Source: CAZVNZ01 sp964628515
Lineage (GTDB): Bacteria > Bacillota > Clostridia > Christensenellales > Christensenellaceae
DNA: 64,000 nucleotides
Assembly (NCBI GenBank): GCA_964628515.1
Contig: CAZVNZ010000002.1
Coordinates: 114,923 to 178,922 of the forward strand
Direction of reading: 5' to 3'
The notes below the pieces were generated by a model. The model made no database searches. It was not told the DNA's origin and saw only the letters and a program-made list of their open reading frames with translations. Both the position numbers and the translations under genes were made by a program. Shown piece after piece: positions 45,789 through 53,863 of the stretch (the stretch's first letter is position 1; the number at the start of each line of letters is the position of its first letter).

Positions 45789-45821
45789 AATTAGTTAAAA
45801 AAGAAATAGGAGAATTAAATT

Positions 45822-47636
45822 TTGTTAAGAAACGATTTAAGAAATATAGCAATTATTGCCCACGTAGACCACGGCAAAACTACTCTTGTAGACGAAATGT
45901 TAAAGCAGGGAGGGAGTTTTAGAGAAAATCAGGTGGTGGCGGAAAGGGTAATGGATTCTAACGATCTCGAAAGGGAGAGAGGAATTACCATACTGGCTAA
46001 AAATACTGCAACGGACTACAAAGGGGTAAAAATCAACATTGTAGACACTCCGGGGCATGCGGATTTTGGCGGAGAGGTAGAGCGTGTACTAAAAATGGTA
46101 AACGGTGTGCTTTTATTGGTGGATGCCTTTGAAGGCCCTATGCCTCAAACCCGTTTTGTATTGCAAAAAGCCTTAGAGTTAAACCACAGAGTAATTATAG
46201 TGGTAAACAAAGTGGACAGACCGGACGCACGGCTAAACGATGTGGGAGACGAGGTTTTAGAATTGCTACTTGAGTTAGATGCCACTTCCGAGCAGTTAGA
46301 CAGCCCTATTGTGTATTGCTCGGGAAGAAAGGGTACAGCAAGTATGGACCCAAACAAAGAGGGGGAGGATTTAAAACCGCTTTTTGAAACTATTTTAGAT
46401 TATATTCCGGCGCCTTCGGGGGATTTGGATAAGCCCTTGCAAATGCTGGTATCCTCCATAGATTTTAACGAGTATGTAGGCAGAATTGCGGTGGGCAGAA
46501 TAGAAAGAGGAGAAATCAAGCAGGGGCAGGAAGTCTCCGTTTGCGATTATCACTTAGAGGATTTATGCACCAACGGCAAGGTAACGGCAATTTTTAAGTA
46601 TGACGGCTTAAAGAGAACGGAGGTAAAAAGCGCAGGCGCCGGAGATATTATTGCTTTTTCCGGCTTAGAGACGGTAAATATAGGCAACACCATTTGTGCG
46701 CCATACGAGTTTGAGCCACTACCGTTTGTAAAAATATCCGAGCCTACGGTAGAAATGACATTTAGTGTAAACGACGGGCCTTTTGCAGGCAAAGAAGGTA
46801 AGTTTGTAACCTCAAGACATTTAAGAGAAAGGCTGTTTAACGAGCTTAAAAAGGATGTTTCCTTAGCGGTACACGAAACCTCCACTCCCGACACCTTTAG
46901 AGTTTTAGGCAGAGGGGAAATGCACCTTTCCATTTTAATAGAAACTATGCGCAGAGAAGGCTTCGAGTTTATGGTAGGCGCACCAAAAGTGCTTTATAAA
47001 ACCATAGACGGTGTTATGAACGAGCCAATAGAAAGACTGCTTGTAGACGTACCCTCGGAAAGCGTGGGTAGTGTAATAGAAAAATTAGGCATAAGAAAAT
47101 CGGAAATGGTACACATGACACCCCACGGCGAGCGTATGAGAATAGAGTTTTTAGTACCTGCAAGAGGACTTTTCGGATACAGAAGCGAGTTTATGACGGA
47201 CACCAGAGGAGAAGGCATACTAAACACGATTTTTCATGGCTATGCCCCATATAAGGGAGATATTGAAAAACGCAGTTACGGATCTTTAATTGCATATGAA
47301 ACGGGAGAGGCAGTAACTTATGGGCTATACAATGCTCAAGAAAGAGGAACGTTATTTATAGGCGCCGGAGTACCCGTTTATGTAGGTATGTTAGTAGGCT
47401 ATTGCCCTAAAAACGAGGATTTAATAGTAAATGTATGCAAGAAAAAGCACGCATCAAACGTACGTGCCTCGGGTAGCGATGACGCACTTAGGCTTGTAAC
47501 ACCAAGAAATCTAAGTTTAGAGGAAATGATAGAGTTTATAGGAGACGACGAGCTTTTAGAGGTAACGCCAAAAAGCCTGCGTATGAGAAAACGCATTTTA
47601 GATGCTCAACAACGCATGAGGGCAAATAAGAAGTAG
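45822..47636 (+). CDS. typA: Ribosome-associated GTPase TypA/BipA
   Basis: 604 residues, full length. GTPase motifs AIIAHVDHGKTTLVDEML, ERERGITILAKN, DTPGHADFGGEVERVL and VVNKVDRPDAR; EF-G-like domains follow, and the C-terminus has the BipA-specific module (RVTPRNLSLEEMIEFIGDDELLEVTP, split). Binds ribosomes in stress and assembly. TTG start at 45822 with AGGAG ten bases upstream; no ATG in a good position. Single-gene unit. Confidence 0.97.
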   Translation: MLRNDLRNIAIIAHVDHGKTTLVDEMLKQGGSFRENQVVAERVMDSNDLERERGITILAKNTATDYKGVKINIVDTPGHADFGGEVERVLKMVNGVLLLVDAFEGPMPQTRFVLQKALELNHRVIIVVNKVDRPDARLNDVGDEVLELLLELDATSEQLDSPIVYCSGRKGTASMDPNKEGEDLKPLFETILDYIPAPSGDLDKPLQMLVSSIDFNEYVGRIAVGRIERGEIKQGQEVSVCDYHLEDLCTNGKVTAIFKYDGLKRTEVKSAGAGDIIAFSGLETVNIGNTICAPYEFEPLPFVKISEPTVEMTFSVNDGPFAGKEGKFVTSRHLRERLFNELKKDVSLAVHETSTPDTFRVLGRGEMHLSILIETMRREGFEFMVGAPKVLYKTIDGVMNEPIERLLVDVPSESVGSVIEKLGIRKSEMVHMTPHGERMRIEFLVPARGLFGYRSEFMTDTRGEGILNTIFHGYAPYKGDIEKRSYGSLIAYETGEAVTYGLYNAQERGTLFIGAGVPVYVGMLVGYCPKNEDLIVNVCKKKHASNVRASGSDDALRLVTPRNLSLEEMIEFIGDDELLEVTPKSLRMRKRILDAQQRMRANKK

Positions 47637-47656
47637 AGGGTTTTTGGAAATTGGTG

Positions 47657-47684
47657 TTTACATTTTTGGTAAATGTGTTATAAT
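47657..47684 (+). promoter_or_regulatory. Plus-strand promoter of tandem unit 1 (antisense RNA)
   Basis: TTTACA (47657-47662), 16-base spacer, TATAAT (47679-47684). Identical boxes and spacing recur in unit 2. Confidence 0.7.
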
Positions 47685-47690
47685 ATAAAC

Positions 47691-47775
47691 AAAGACGCAA
47701 CCGCTAAGCGGTTAGCACTTTAGTTATTTAATTTAATTAAAATAACTGCCCGTGCGAGGGGCGGTTATTTTTTTG
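47691..47775 (+). ncRNA. Predicted antitoxin-like small RNA, unit 1 (about 85 nt)
   Basis: Predicted start about seven bases after the -10, end at the central terminator. The 5' end has a hairpin AACCGC-TAA-GCGGTT (47699-47713). No ORF with a ribosome site. The last 40 bases are exactly complementary to the 3' end of the minus-strand peptide transcript. By analogy with the par/Fst type I systems it could pair with that transcript and stop translation. Ends are inferred from boxes, not measured. Confidence 0.55.
47739..47774. terminator. Shared bidirectional terminator, unit 1
   Basis: AAAATAACTGCC (47739-47750) and GGCGGTTATTTT (47760-47771) with a nine-base loop and a run of seven T (47768-47774) on the plus strand; the minus strand reads the same stem with a T-rich tail. 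The peptide gene's stop codon (47765-47767) lies inside the stem. Confidence 0.85.
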
Positions 47776-47845
47776 TGTTATTTCTGAATATTTTTTCTAT
47801 CACAATCAGAATAACTGCGAATATGATTAAATACTCCATAAACAT
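47765..47845 (-). CDS. 26-residue hydrophobic peptide, predicted type I toxin (unit 1)
   Basis: The peptide begins MFMEYLIIFAVILIVIE, a single membrane-spanning helix, and ends in a charged tail (KIFRNNTKK), the profile of type I toxins such as Fst, Ldr and TxpA. I do not recognise its exact family. ATG is seven bases after AAAGGTGG; on the message this site pairs with CACCTTTT upstream (47849-47856 with 47871-47878, plus inner CCTT/AAGG), so the ribosome site is masked. Unit 2 repeats the ORF with two amino-acid changes (K18R, N23D), both conservative or mild, while the rest of the protein is unchanged, which supports selection on the peptide. Confidence 0.72.
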   Translation of the reverse strand: MFMEYLIIFAVILIVIEKIFRNNTKK

Positions 47846-47911
47846 CACCACCTTTTTGCCTTAGCAAAGGAAAAGGTGCTAACCGGCCGCTTTTGCGTCT
47901 CTGTTTTATTA

Positions 47912-47939
47912 ATTATAGCATTTTTTGCTTGGTTTTAAA
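47912..47939 (-). promoter_or_regulatory. Minus-strand promoter of tandem unit 1 (peptide mRNA)
   Basis: On the minus strand TTTAAA (47934-47939), 16-base spacer, TATAAT (47912-47917). Predicted start near 47905, giving a leader of about 60 bases whose first bases (ACAGAGACGCAA) nearly match the 5' end of the opposite transcript (ACAAAGACGCAA). Confidence 0.65.
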
Positions 47940-48080
47940 GGTTTTTTTGGGGTGTGAAGTTTAAATTTCACATATTACTAATTTGCAATATATTTTTGCA
48001 AAAATGCCATGTATTTTTATGGTAGGTTTGTGGGTTTGTATTATTAGTTGATTTAGGTGGATTGGGTTGAAAATTGGTTG

Positions 48081-48108
48081 TTTACAATTTTGTTATATGT
48101 GCTATAAT
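48081..48108 (+). promoter_or_regulatory. Plus-strand promoter of tandem unit 2
   Basis: TTTACA (48081-48086), 16-base spacer, TATAAT (48103-48108), same as unit 1. Confidence 0.7.
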
Positions 48109-48114
48109 ATAAAC

Positions 48115-48196
48115 AGAGACGCAACCGCTAAGCGGTTAGCACGAGATTTTTATCAAAATAAAATAACTGCCCGTGCCAGGGGCGGTTATTTTTTTG
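48115..48196 (+). ncRNA. Predicted antitoxin-like small RNA, unit 2 (about 82 nt)
   Basis: Counterpart of the unit 1 RNA, with the same 5' hairpin (AACCGC-TAA-GCGGTT). The middle (48143-48159) differs from unit 1, a place where the two copies could be made specific. Ends are predicted from the promoter and terminator only. Confidence 0.55.
48160..48195. terminator. Shared bidirectional terminator, unit 2
   Basis: AAAATAACTGCC (48160-48171) and GGCGGTTATTTT (48181-48192), followed by T to 48195. The stem is identical to unit 1; only the loop changes (CGTGCCAGG against CGTGCGAGG). Confidence 0.85.
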
Positions 48197-48266
48197 TGTC
48201 ATTTCTGAATATTCTTTCTATCACAATCAGAATAACTGCGAATATGATTAAATACTCCATAAACAT
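48186..48266 (-). CDS. 26-residue hydrophobic peptide, predicted type I toxin (unit 2)
   Basis: Same peptide as in unit 1 apart from R18 and D23 (tail RIFRNDTKK). Ribosome site AAAGGTGG, again masked by the CACCTTTT/AAAAGGTG stem on the message. Stop within the terminator stem. Its promoter on the minus strand (48333-48359) has TATAAT with a slightly short 15-base spacer to TTTAAA, so this copy may be the weaker one. Confidence 0.72.
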   Translation of the reverse strand: MFMEYLIIFAVILIVIERIFRNDTKK

Positions 48267-48332
48267 CACCACCTTTTTGCCTTAGCAAAGGAAAAGGTGC
48301 TAACCGCCCGCTTTTACGTCTCTGTTTTATTA

Positions 48333-48359
48333 ATTATAACATTTTTTGCTTGGTTTAAA
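48333..48359 (-). promoter_or_regulatory. Minus-strand promoter of tandem unit 2
   Basis: On the minus strand TTTAAA (48354-48359), 15-base spacer, TATAAT (48333-48338). Confidence 0.55.
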
Positions 48360-48568
48360 GGGGTTTTTGGGGTGTGGAGTGTAATTTTCACATATTACCG
48401 ATTTGTAATATGCTTTTTGCGAAAATGCCATATTTTACTAATAGTATTCTTAGTTTACAACCACTAACGAGGGTTTATAAAAAGTTGGCATCAAGCAAGC
48501 TTTTTATATGGCGTTTTACAAAATAATATGTTATACTGTAAAATAAGTAAAATAGGAGTAGTATTGCA

Positions 48569-49531
48569 TTGCAGGAAATTTTTGTAAACTTTGAAAATAT
48601 GGAGCAAATGGCAGCTATTTTCGGTAGCTGCGACGAGCTTATTAATATAATAACAGAAGAAACCAAAACTACAATAAGAACAACTAACGAAGGTATAACA
48701 ATATCCGGCGAAGAAGCACAAGTTGCTGCTGATATTATAGATATACTAAAAAAGATGTACAACAAAAACGAAAATATCACCCAAAATACTTTAAGCTATG
48801 TTTTAGAGATTGTAAAAGGCGGTCACAAAGAAAGCGCAGACAGTATTATGAGTGATATTATTGCAATAAACTCAAAGGGCAAACAAATTAAAAGCAAAAC
48901 CTTTGGGCAAAAACAATACGTAGGGGCTATAAAAGCCAACACAGTTACAATATGCGTGGGTCCTGCAGGTACGGGAAAAACCTATCTTGCTATGGCAATG
49001 GCGGTTGTGGCACTTAAAAATAAACAAATATCCCGTATTATTTTAACAAGACCGGCGGTAGAAGCAGGGGAAAGCTTAGGCTTTTTACCCGGAGACCTTC
49101 AAAATAAAGTAGACCCTTATTTGCGCCCTTTGTACGATGCCTTATACGATTTTATGGGGCAGGACGCATACGCAAAACTTACGGAAAAAGGAGTGGTGGA
49201 GGTTGCACCCTTAGCATATATGAGGGGCAGAACACTAAGCGATGCTTTTATTATTTTAGACGAAGCACAAAACTGTACCGTAGAACAAATGAAGATGTTT
49301 TTAACACGTTTCGGAGAAGGCTCTAAAGTTGTGGTAACGGGAGATGTTACACAGATAGATTTGCCAAAAAACAGGCAATCAGGGCTGGTTAAAGCGGTTA
49401 ATATACTAAAGGATATTAAAGACATTGCAATAATTAACTTAACAAACAAGGACGTTGTTAGGCATCAACTGGTAAAAAATATTATTAAGGCATTTGAAAA
49501 AGCGGAGAATACAAGTAGTGGAAACAAATAA
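48569..49531 (+). CDS. phoH: PhoH-family ATPase (PhoH-like/YbeZ)
   Basis: 320 residues. N-terminal KH-like part (EIFVNFENMEQMAAIFGSCDELI, split), then the PhoH ATPase with Walker A CVGPAGTGKTYLAMAMAV, LTRPAVEAGESLGFLPGDL and Walker B FIILDEAQNCT. It works with YbeY in rRNA and ribosome maturation; ybeY is two genes downstream. TTG start at 48569, with TAGGAG ten bases upstream. The HD-domain gene overlaps the end by 14 bases. Confidence 0.95.
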   Translation: MQEIFVNFENMEQMAAIFGSCDELINIITEETKTTIRTTNEGITISGEEAQVAADIIDILKKMYNKNENITQNTLSYVLEIVKGGHKESADSIMSDIIAINSKGKQIKSKTFGQKQYVGAIKANTVTICVGPAGTGKTYLAMAMAVVALKNKQISRIILTRPAVEAGESLGFLPGDLQNKVDPYLRPLYDALYDFMGQDAYAKLTEKGVVEVAPLAYMRGRTLSDAFIILDEAQNCTVEQMKMFLTRFGEGSKVVVTGDVTQIDLPKNRQSGLVKAVNILKDIKDIAIINLTNKDVVRHQLVKNIIKAFEKAENTSSGNK

Positions 49532-51758
49532 AAACAGAAAACTGATTTTTAATAGTTTATTGCTTGTAGGTGCAATGGTCGTTTGTATGATAATTGCGTC
49601 TATTTCCATAACACCTCAAACCTACGATATTAAGCAGGGTGAGATTTCCGAGCAAACCATCACCGCCAATAAAAATATTGTAGACGAAATAACCACAAAC
49701 AACCTTATAGAAGAAGAACAAGCAAAGGTGGGTGTGGTTTATACAAGAGATGAGGATTTAAACAATACAATTATTAAAAAAGTACAAGAAGATATGACCT
49801 CTTTTAGCAATGCCCGTGCATATGCTAAAGAGGTTTTTGATGCCGCCGAGCAAAAAAAGCTTGCGGACTCCCAAGCGGCTATTGAAAAAGTGCAACAGGA
49901 TAACGATAATTTGCCAGTGGGGCAGGATAAAGCGCCCCTACCGGCACTGTACACCGTGCAAAGCTACGACCCTATGACAACGGACGTTGTACGTATTTTA
50001 ACAAGAGAAAATACAGAGCATTTAGACGAATTATTCCCTCAATACATCTATACTACGGATTATTCTACCATATTAAATATGGCAGATGCCGATATGGCAT
50101 CTCTAAATACTGTACTTACAGATAGTGTTAAAGAGGAGATAAGCAAGGATATTTATGCGCAAGATATAGACGGAGTGCGCAACAATGTACTTAAGAAGGT
50201 TTTAAGCAAAGCAAACCTTACAAACCAAGAGGGTTATATTATAAATAAACTTATTACAAACGCACTTGTAGCAAATATGACCTATGACGAAGAAGCAACG
50301 GCAGAGCAGAAAAAAGCAATAGAAAAAAACTTTGTGCCGGTAGAGTATAAAAAGGGGCAAAACATTGTAGTTAAAGGGGAAATTGTAACTGCTGCCCAAT
50401 ATCAAACACTAAAAAGTTTAGGGCTGTTGCAAGCGGAGGTTTCTTCGTTTAATCCCTATATGGTGGTAATAATTTACATACTGCTTACATTTGTTTTGTA
50501 TACTTTGTTTTTAATCAGATTTAATTTAAAATTACTTTATACCACTAAAAAAGTAGCCATACTGTGCATACTTACGGTGGTGGCATATGCAAGTACCGCC
50601 TTAATGCAAATTTTATCCACAAATATTTACCCCATAATTTTATTTGCAATTTTGGGTGCTATTTTGCTTTCCCCTAAAAATGCCATTATATACAGCATAT
50701 TTTTGTCCTTGTTGCTTGTAAGCGTTACGGTTGGAGGGCATGATATTTTTAGCTCGGATACACTTATTATTTTGCTCAATATGATACTTGGCTCCTTCTT
50801 TGCGGTTTATGTGCTAAAAAATATGAAGTTTAGGTCTACCCTCATTATTGCAGGGCTGGCTGCCGTAATTCCGGCGGTAGTAATTCAATATTTATGCTAT
50901 TTGCTAAACATATTAAACCTTTCGCAGTTTGGCATAACTTTACTAATTATTACCCTTAGTGGATTTATGTGCGGTGTAATAAGCATAGGTGTGTTGCCCA
51001 TTATAGAAAGCGCCTTTAAACTTACAACACCCTCAAAACTTTTAGAATTATCCGCACCCAACAACCCACTTTTAAAACGGCTTGTAATGGAGGCACCGGG
51101 TACTTATAATCATAGTATACTGGTGGCAAACCTTGCAGAAGCCGCTTGTAACGAGGTTGGCGGTTTTTCTCTCTTAGCAAGGGTAGGTGCGTATTTTCAC
51201 GATATAGGTAAGGTAAATCACCCTATGTTTTACAAAGAAAACCAAAAAAATAATATTAACCCTCACGATAATTTAGTGCCTATACAAAGCGCAAATATTA
51301 TTATGGACCACGTGACGGACGGTGTGGAATTACTTAAAAGCAATAAAATTCCTCAAGAGATTATAGATATTTGCATTTCTCACCATGGCAACAGCGTTAT
51401 GGGTTATTTTTACGCACAAGCAAAAAATAAGGACGAAAATGTAAATATAGACGACTTTAAATACACAGGATTTCCCCCCACCACAAAGGAGGGTGCAATA
51501 GTAATGCTTGCAGACTCGGTAGAAGCGGCGGTAAGAAGCCTTGAAAGCTCTGATAAAGAGGAGATAGAGGCTATGGTAAGAAAGATAATAAAAAGCAAAT
51601 ATGACGAAGGGCAACTGGATTTTGCCCCCTTAAACAGAAAAGACTTAGAAATAATTACCCAAGCATTTATGAAGATTTTTGAGGGTATTTACCATACAAG
51701 AGTTAAATATCCGGAGCTTAAAATACACGGAGTAGAAGATGAAGATAACGTTATCTAA
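49518..51758 (+). CDS. pgpH: Membrane HD phosphodiesterase PgpH (c-di-AMP hydrolase)
   Basis: About 746 residues. An N-terminal helix, a long extracellular 7TMR-HDED domain (about 40-320), seven membrane helices (about 330-510) and a cytoplasmic HD domain: GTYNHSILVANLAEAACNEVG, YFHDIGKVNHP, and IPQEIIDICISHHG. This is the PgpH layout, degrading c-di-AMP to pApA. GTG 49518 was chosen, preceded by GGAG at a spacing of ten; a longer TTG reading begins at 49494. ybeY overlaps the end by 20 bases. Confidence 0.94.
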   Translation: METNKNRKLIFNSLLLVGAMVVCMIIASISITPQTYDIKQGEISEQTITANKNIVDEITTNNLIEEEQAKVGVVYTRDEDLNNTIIKKVQEDMTSFSNARAYAKEVFDAAEQKKLADSQAAIEKVQQDNDNLPVGQDKAPLPALYTVQSYDPMTTDVVRILTRENTEHLDELFPQYIYTTDYSTILNMADADMASLNTVLTDSVKEEISKDIYAQDIDGVRNNVLKKVLSKANLTNQEGYIINKLITNALVANMTYDEEATAEQKKAIEKNFVPVEYKKGQNIVVKGEIVTAAQYQTLKSLGLLQAEVSSFNPYMVVIIYILLTFVLYTLFLIRFNLKLLYTTKKVAILCILTVVAYASTALMQILSTNIYPIILFAILGAILLSPKNAIIYSIFLSLLLVSVTVGGHDIFSSDTLIILLNMILGSFFAVYVLKNMKFRSTLIIAGLAAVIPAVVIQYLCYLLNILNLSQFGITLLIITLSGFMCGVISIGVLPIIESAFKLTTPSKLLELSAPNNPLLKRLVMEAPGTYNHSILVANLAEAACNEVGGFSLLARVGAYFHDIGKVNHPMFYKENQKNNINPHDNLVPIQSANIIMDHVTDGVELLKSNKIPQEIIDICISHHGNSVMGYFYAQAKNKDENVNIDDFKYTGFPPTTKEGAIVMLADSVEAAVRSLESSDKEEIEAMVRKIIKSKYDEGQLDFAPLNRKDLEIITQAFMKIFEGIYHTRVKYPELKIHGVEDEDNVI

Positions 51759-52218
51759 TGAAATTAACCATGCAGATTTTAATGATGAAATTATGACCGC
51801 AATTAAAAAAGCGTTTGAGGAGGCACAAATACCTTTTAAAAGCTGTGTTAATATACTTATTACGGACAACGAGGGTATACAAAAACTAAATTTGGAATTT
51901 AGAAATATTGATGCACCCACAGATGTGCTTTCCTTTCCGGCTTACGAATTTAGCGGACTGCTTAAAGACTGCATAAACTCCATACAAACGGAGGAAATAG
52001 AGGGGGATATTTTTCTTGGTGATATTGCAATAAGCATAGAGCGTGCAAAAACGCAAAGTGAGGAATATAATCACTCCCTACTAAGAGAGAGTGTTTTTTT
52101 AGCTCTCCACGGGCTTTTACATTTAATAGGGTACGACCACACAACCAAAGAAGAGACGCAAGCAATGGAAGAAATGCAGGAAAAAATATTAGATAAAATA
52201 AATATAAACAGGGTATAA
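51739..52218 (+). CDS. ybeY: Endoribonuclease YbeY
   Basis: 159 residues. Metal site HGLLHLIGYDH near the C-terminus and NIDAPTDVLSFPAYE in the middle are diagnostic. Processes rRNA 3' ends and 16S quality control with PhoH. Start inside the pgpH end (20-base overlap), six bases before dgkA. Confidence 0.95.
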   Translation: MKITLSNEINHADFNDEIMTAIKKAFEEAQIPFKSCVNILITDNEGIQKLNLEFRNIDAPTDVLSFPAYEFSGLLKDCINSIQTEEIEGDIFLGDIAISIERAKTQSEEYNHSLLRESVFLALHGLLHLIGYDHTTKEETQAMEEMQEKILDKININRV

Positions 52219-52224
52219 CACTTT

Positions 52225-52962
52225 ATGGAGCAACAAAAAATTCCAAAAAAATCGATAATAAACAGTTTTAACCATGCAATAAGCGGAGTAATTCATTCTT
52301 TTAAAATGGAGAGAAACATGAAAATCCATGTTGCTCTTGCGGTGCTTGTTATTGTTGCGGCTCTAATTACAAACATTACAAGGTTTGAGATGATAGCCCT
52401 TACAATTTCCATAGCTTTTGTATTTTTTGCAGAGCTGTTTAATACCTCTGTGGAGGCGGTTGTAGATATTTTAATGGAAAAAAAGTACAGCGAACTTGCA
52501 AAAATCGCAAAGGACGTTTCTGCCGGAGGAGTGCTTATTGCGGCGTTTAATGCCCTTATTGTAGGGTTTTTGGTTTTTTTTAGAAAACTATACAATTTGT
52601 CCTTTTTTTCCACAATAAATTTATTGTCAAATATGCCGGCATACGTTATGTTTGCCGCTTTACTTATTGTATTTGTAGCGGTAATACTTATAAAATCCCG
52701 CTCTATTAAAAGAGGGGGCAGCTATGTGCAGGGGGGCATGCCAAGCGGACATACCGCTTTTGCCTTTTCTTTGTTTACGGCAATAGCTTTTGTAACTTTA
52801 GACCCTGTGGCTACAACTTTTGCGGCTATGATGGCACTAATTGTTGCGGAAAGCAGAATGGAAACCAAAGTACACACATTTGCAGAAGTGGCAATAGGTG
52901 GGCTTTTGGGCATTGTAATAACGGTAATTGTATTTAAACTGGCACAAAGTATATCCTTTTAA
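52225..52962 (+). CDS. Undecaprenol/diacylglycerol kinase fused to a PAP2 phosphatase
   Basis: 245 residues. Residues 1-115 match the DgkA/undecaprenol kinase fold (NHAISGVIHSFKMERNMKIH, FFAELFNTSVEAVVDI). Residues 130-245 are a PAP2 (type 2 phosphatidic acid phosphatase) module: QGGMPSGHTAFAFSL gives the PSGH motif, SRMETKVHTFAEVAIGGLLG the SRxxxxxHxxxE motif; the first PAP2 motif KxxxxxxRP is replaced by KSRSIKRGGS. The fusion links phosphorylation of a lipid alcohol with dephosphorylation, as in undecaprenyl phosphate recycling. Follows ybeY by six bases and precedes era; the usual cdd gene is missing from this spot. Confidence 0.9.
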   Translation: MEQQKIPKKSIINSFNHAISGVIHSFKMERNMKIHVALAVLVIVAALITNITRFEMIALTISIAFVFFAELFNTSVEAVVDILMEKKYSELAKIAKDVSAGGVLIAAFNALIVGFLVFFRKLYNLSFFSTINLLSNMPAYVMFAALLIVFVAVILIKSRSIKRGGSYVQGGMPSGHTAFAFSLFTAIAFVTLDPVATTFAAMMALIVAESRMETKVHTFAEVAIGGLLGIVITVIVFKLAQSISF

Positions 52963-52981
52963 GGAATAAAGAGAGGTAGAT

Positions 52982-53863
52982 ATGAATTTTAAATCGGGGT
53001 TTATAGCTTTAATAGGAAGTCCAAATGTAGGTAAATCCACCTTGCTCAACACAATTATAGGCACAAAAATATCCATAGTTTCCAAAAAACCTCAAACAAC
53101 AAGAAACAGAATTGCAGGAGTGCTTACAAGAGCGGACTATCAAATGGTTTTTTTGGATACTCCGGGATTACATACACCAAAAAATAAATTAGGTGAGTTT
53201 ATGGTAAGTGTGGCACACTCTACCGCAAAAGATGTGGATGTTGCCCTCTTTATTGCAGATGCAAAAATGGGGGTAAAGGAGCGAGACGAGGAAATTTTAG
53301 CCAAACTAAAAGAGGGTAGTCTTGTAATTGCACTAAATAAAATTGATGCGGTATCCGAGGAAGAAATTTCCTTATTGCAAAATAAGTTGGAAGGGTACAA
53401 CAAGCCAATTTTTTTAATATCCGCAAAAAACGGAGACGGTGTGGCAGAGCTTATCGATCATTTAAAAACTTACCTTACGGTAGGCCCTAAATTTTACACG
53501 GACGATATGATAACCGACCAACCCGAAAGGCTAATAATGGCGGAGCTTATAAGAGAAAAAGCGCTTAAGTGCATAGGTAAGGAAATACCCCACGGCATTG
53601 GAGTTGCAATAGAAAAAATGGACTATGACGAAGAAAAAAACATATATAATATAGATGCGCTAATTTTTTGCGAAAAGGATTCTCACAAAGGAATAATTAT
53701 AGGCGCAAAGGGAAAAATGCTAAAACGAATAGGCACAATGGCAAGAGAAGATATGCAAAGCTTTTTAGAAGAAAAGGTATTTTTGCAGGTGTGGGTAAAG
53801 GTAAAAGAGGACTGGCGAAACAAAAACGCAACACTAAAAACTCTGGGATATTATGGAGATTGA
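52982..53863 (+). CDS. era: GTPase Era
   Basis: 293 residues. GTPase motifs GSPNVGKSTLLNTIIG, the Era switch region PQTTRNRI, DTPGLHTPKNKLGEFM and NKID; the C-terminal KH domain has GIIIGAKGKMLKRIG. It helps 16S rRNA maturation and 30S assembly. ATG with AGAGAGGT upstream. recO overlaps the end by 11 bases. Confidence 0.97.
   Translation: MNFKSGFIALIGSPNVGKSTLLNTIIGTKISIVSKKPQTTRNRIAGVLTRADYQMVFLDTPGLHTPKNKLGEFMVSVAHSTAKDVDVALFIADAKMGVKERDEEILAKLKEGSLVIALNKIDAVSEEEISLLQNKLEGYNKPIFLISAKNGDGVAELIDHLKTYLTVGPKFYTDDMITDQPERLIMAELIREKALKCIGKEIPHGIGVAIEKMDYDEEKNIYNIDALIFCEKDSHKGIIIGAKGKMLKRIGTMAREDMQSFLEEKVFLQVWVKVKEDWRNKNATLKTLGYYGD

Larger units (their letters stand above)
47646..48018. repeat. 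Tandem unit 1 of a small-peptide/small-RNA locus
   Basis: A unit of about 370 bases, repeated at 48069-48438 with an offset of 421-424 bases. It has two converging promoters, a central shared terminator and a minus-strand peptide ORF. The two promoter-proximal ends are inverted repeats: AGACGCAA...GCGGTTAGCAC on the left and, complemented, AGACGCAAAAGCGGCCGGTTAGCAC on the right. Confidence 0.9.
48069..48438. repeat. Tandem unit 2 of the small-peptide/small-RNA locus
   Basis: Second copy of the unit at 47646. Most differences are in the loop of the terminator, the segment before the stem (48143-48159) and the flanks; the promoter boxes, the peptide ORF and the SD-masking hairpin are almost unchanged. 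About 50 unrelated bases separate the units. Confidence 0.9.

Noticed and set aside
47646..48438. Tandem units read as a CRISPR array
   Set aside because: Only two units about 421-424 bases apart, each a complex unit with promoters and an ORF; no short regular repeats or spacers.
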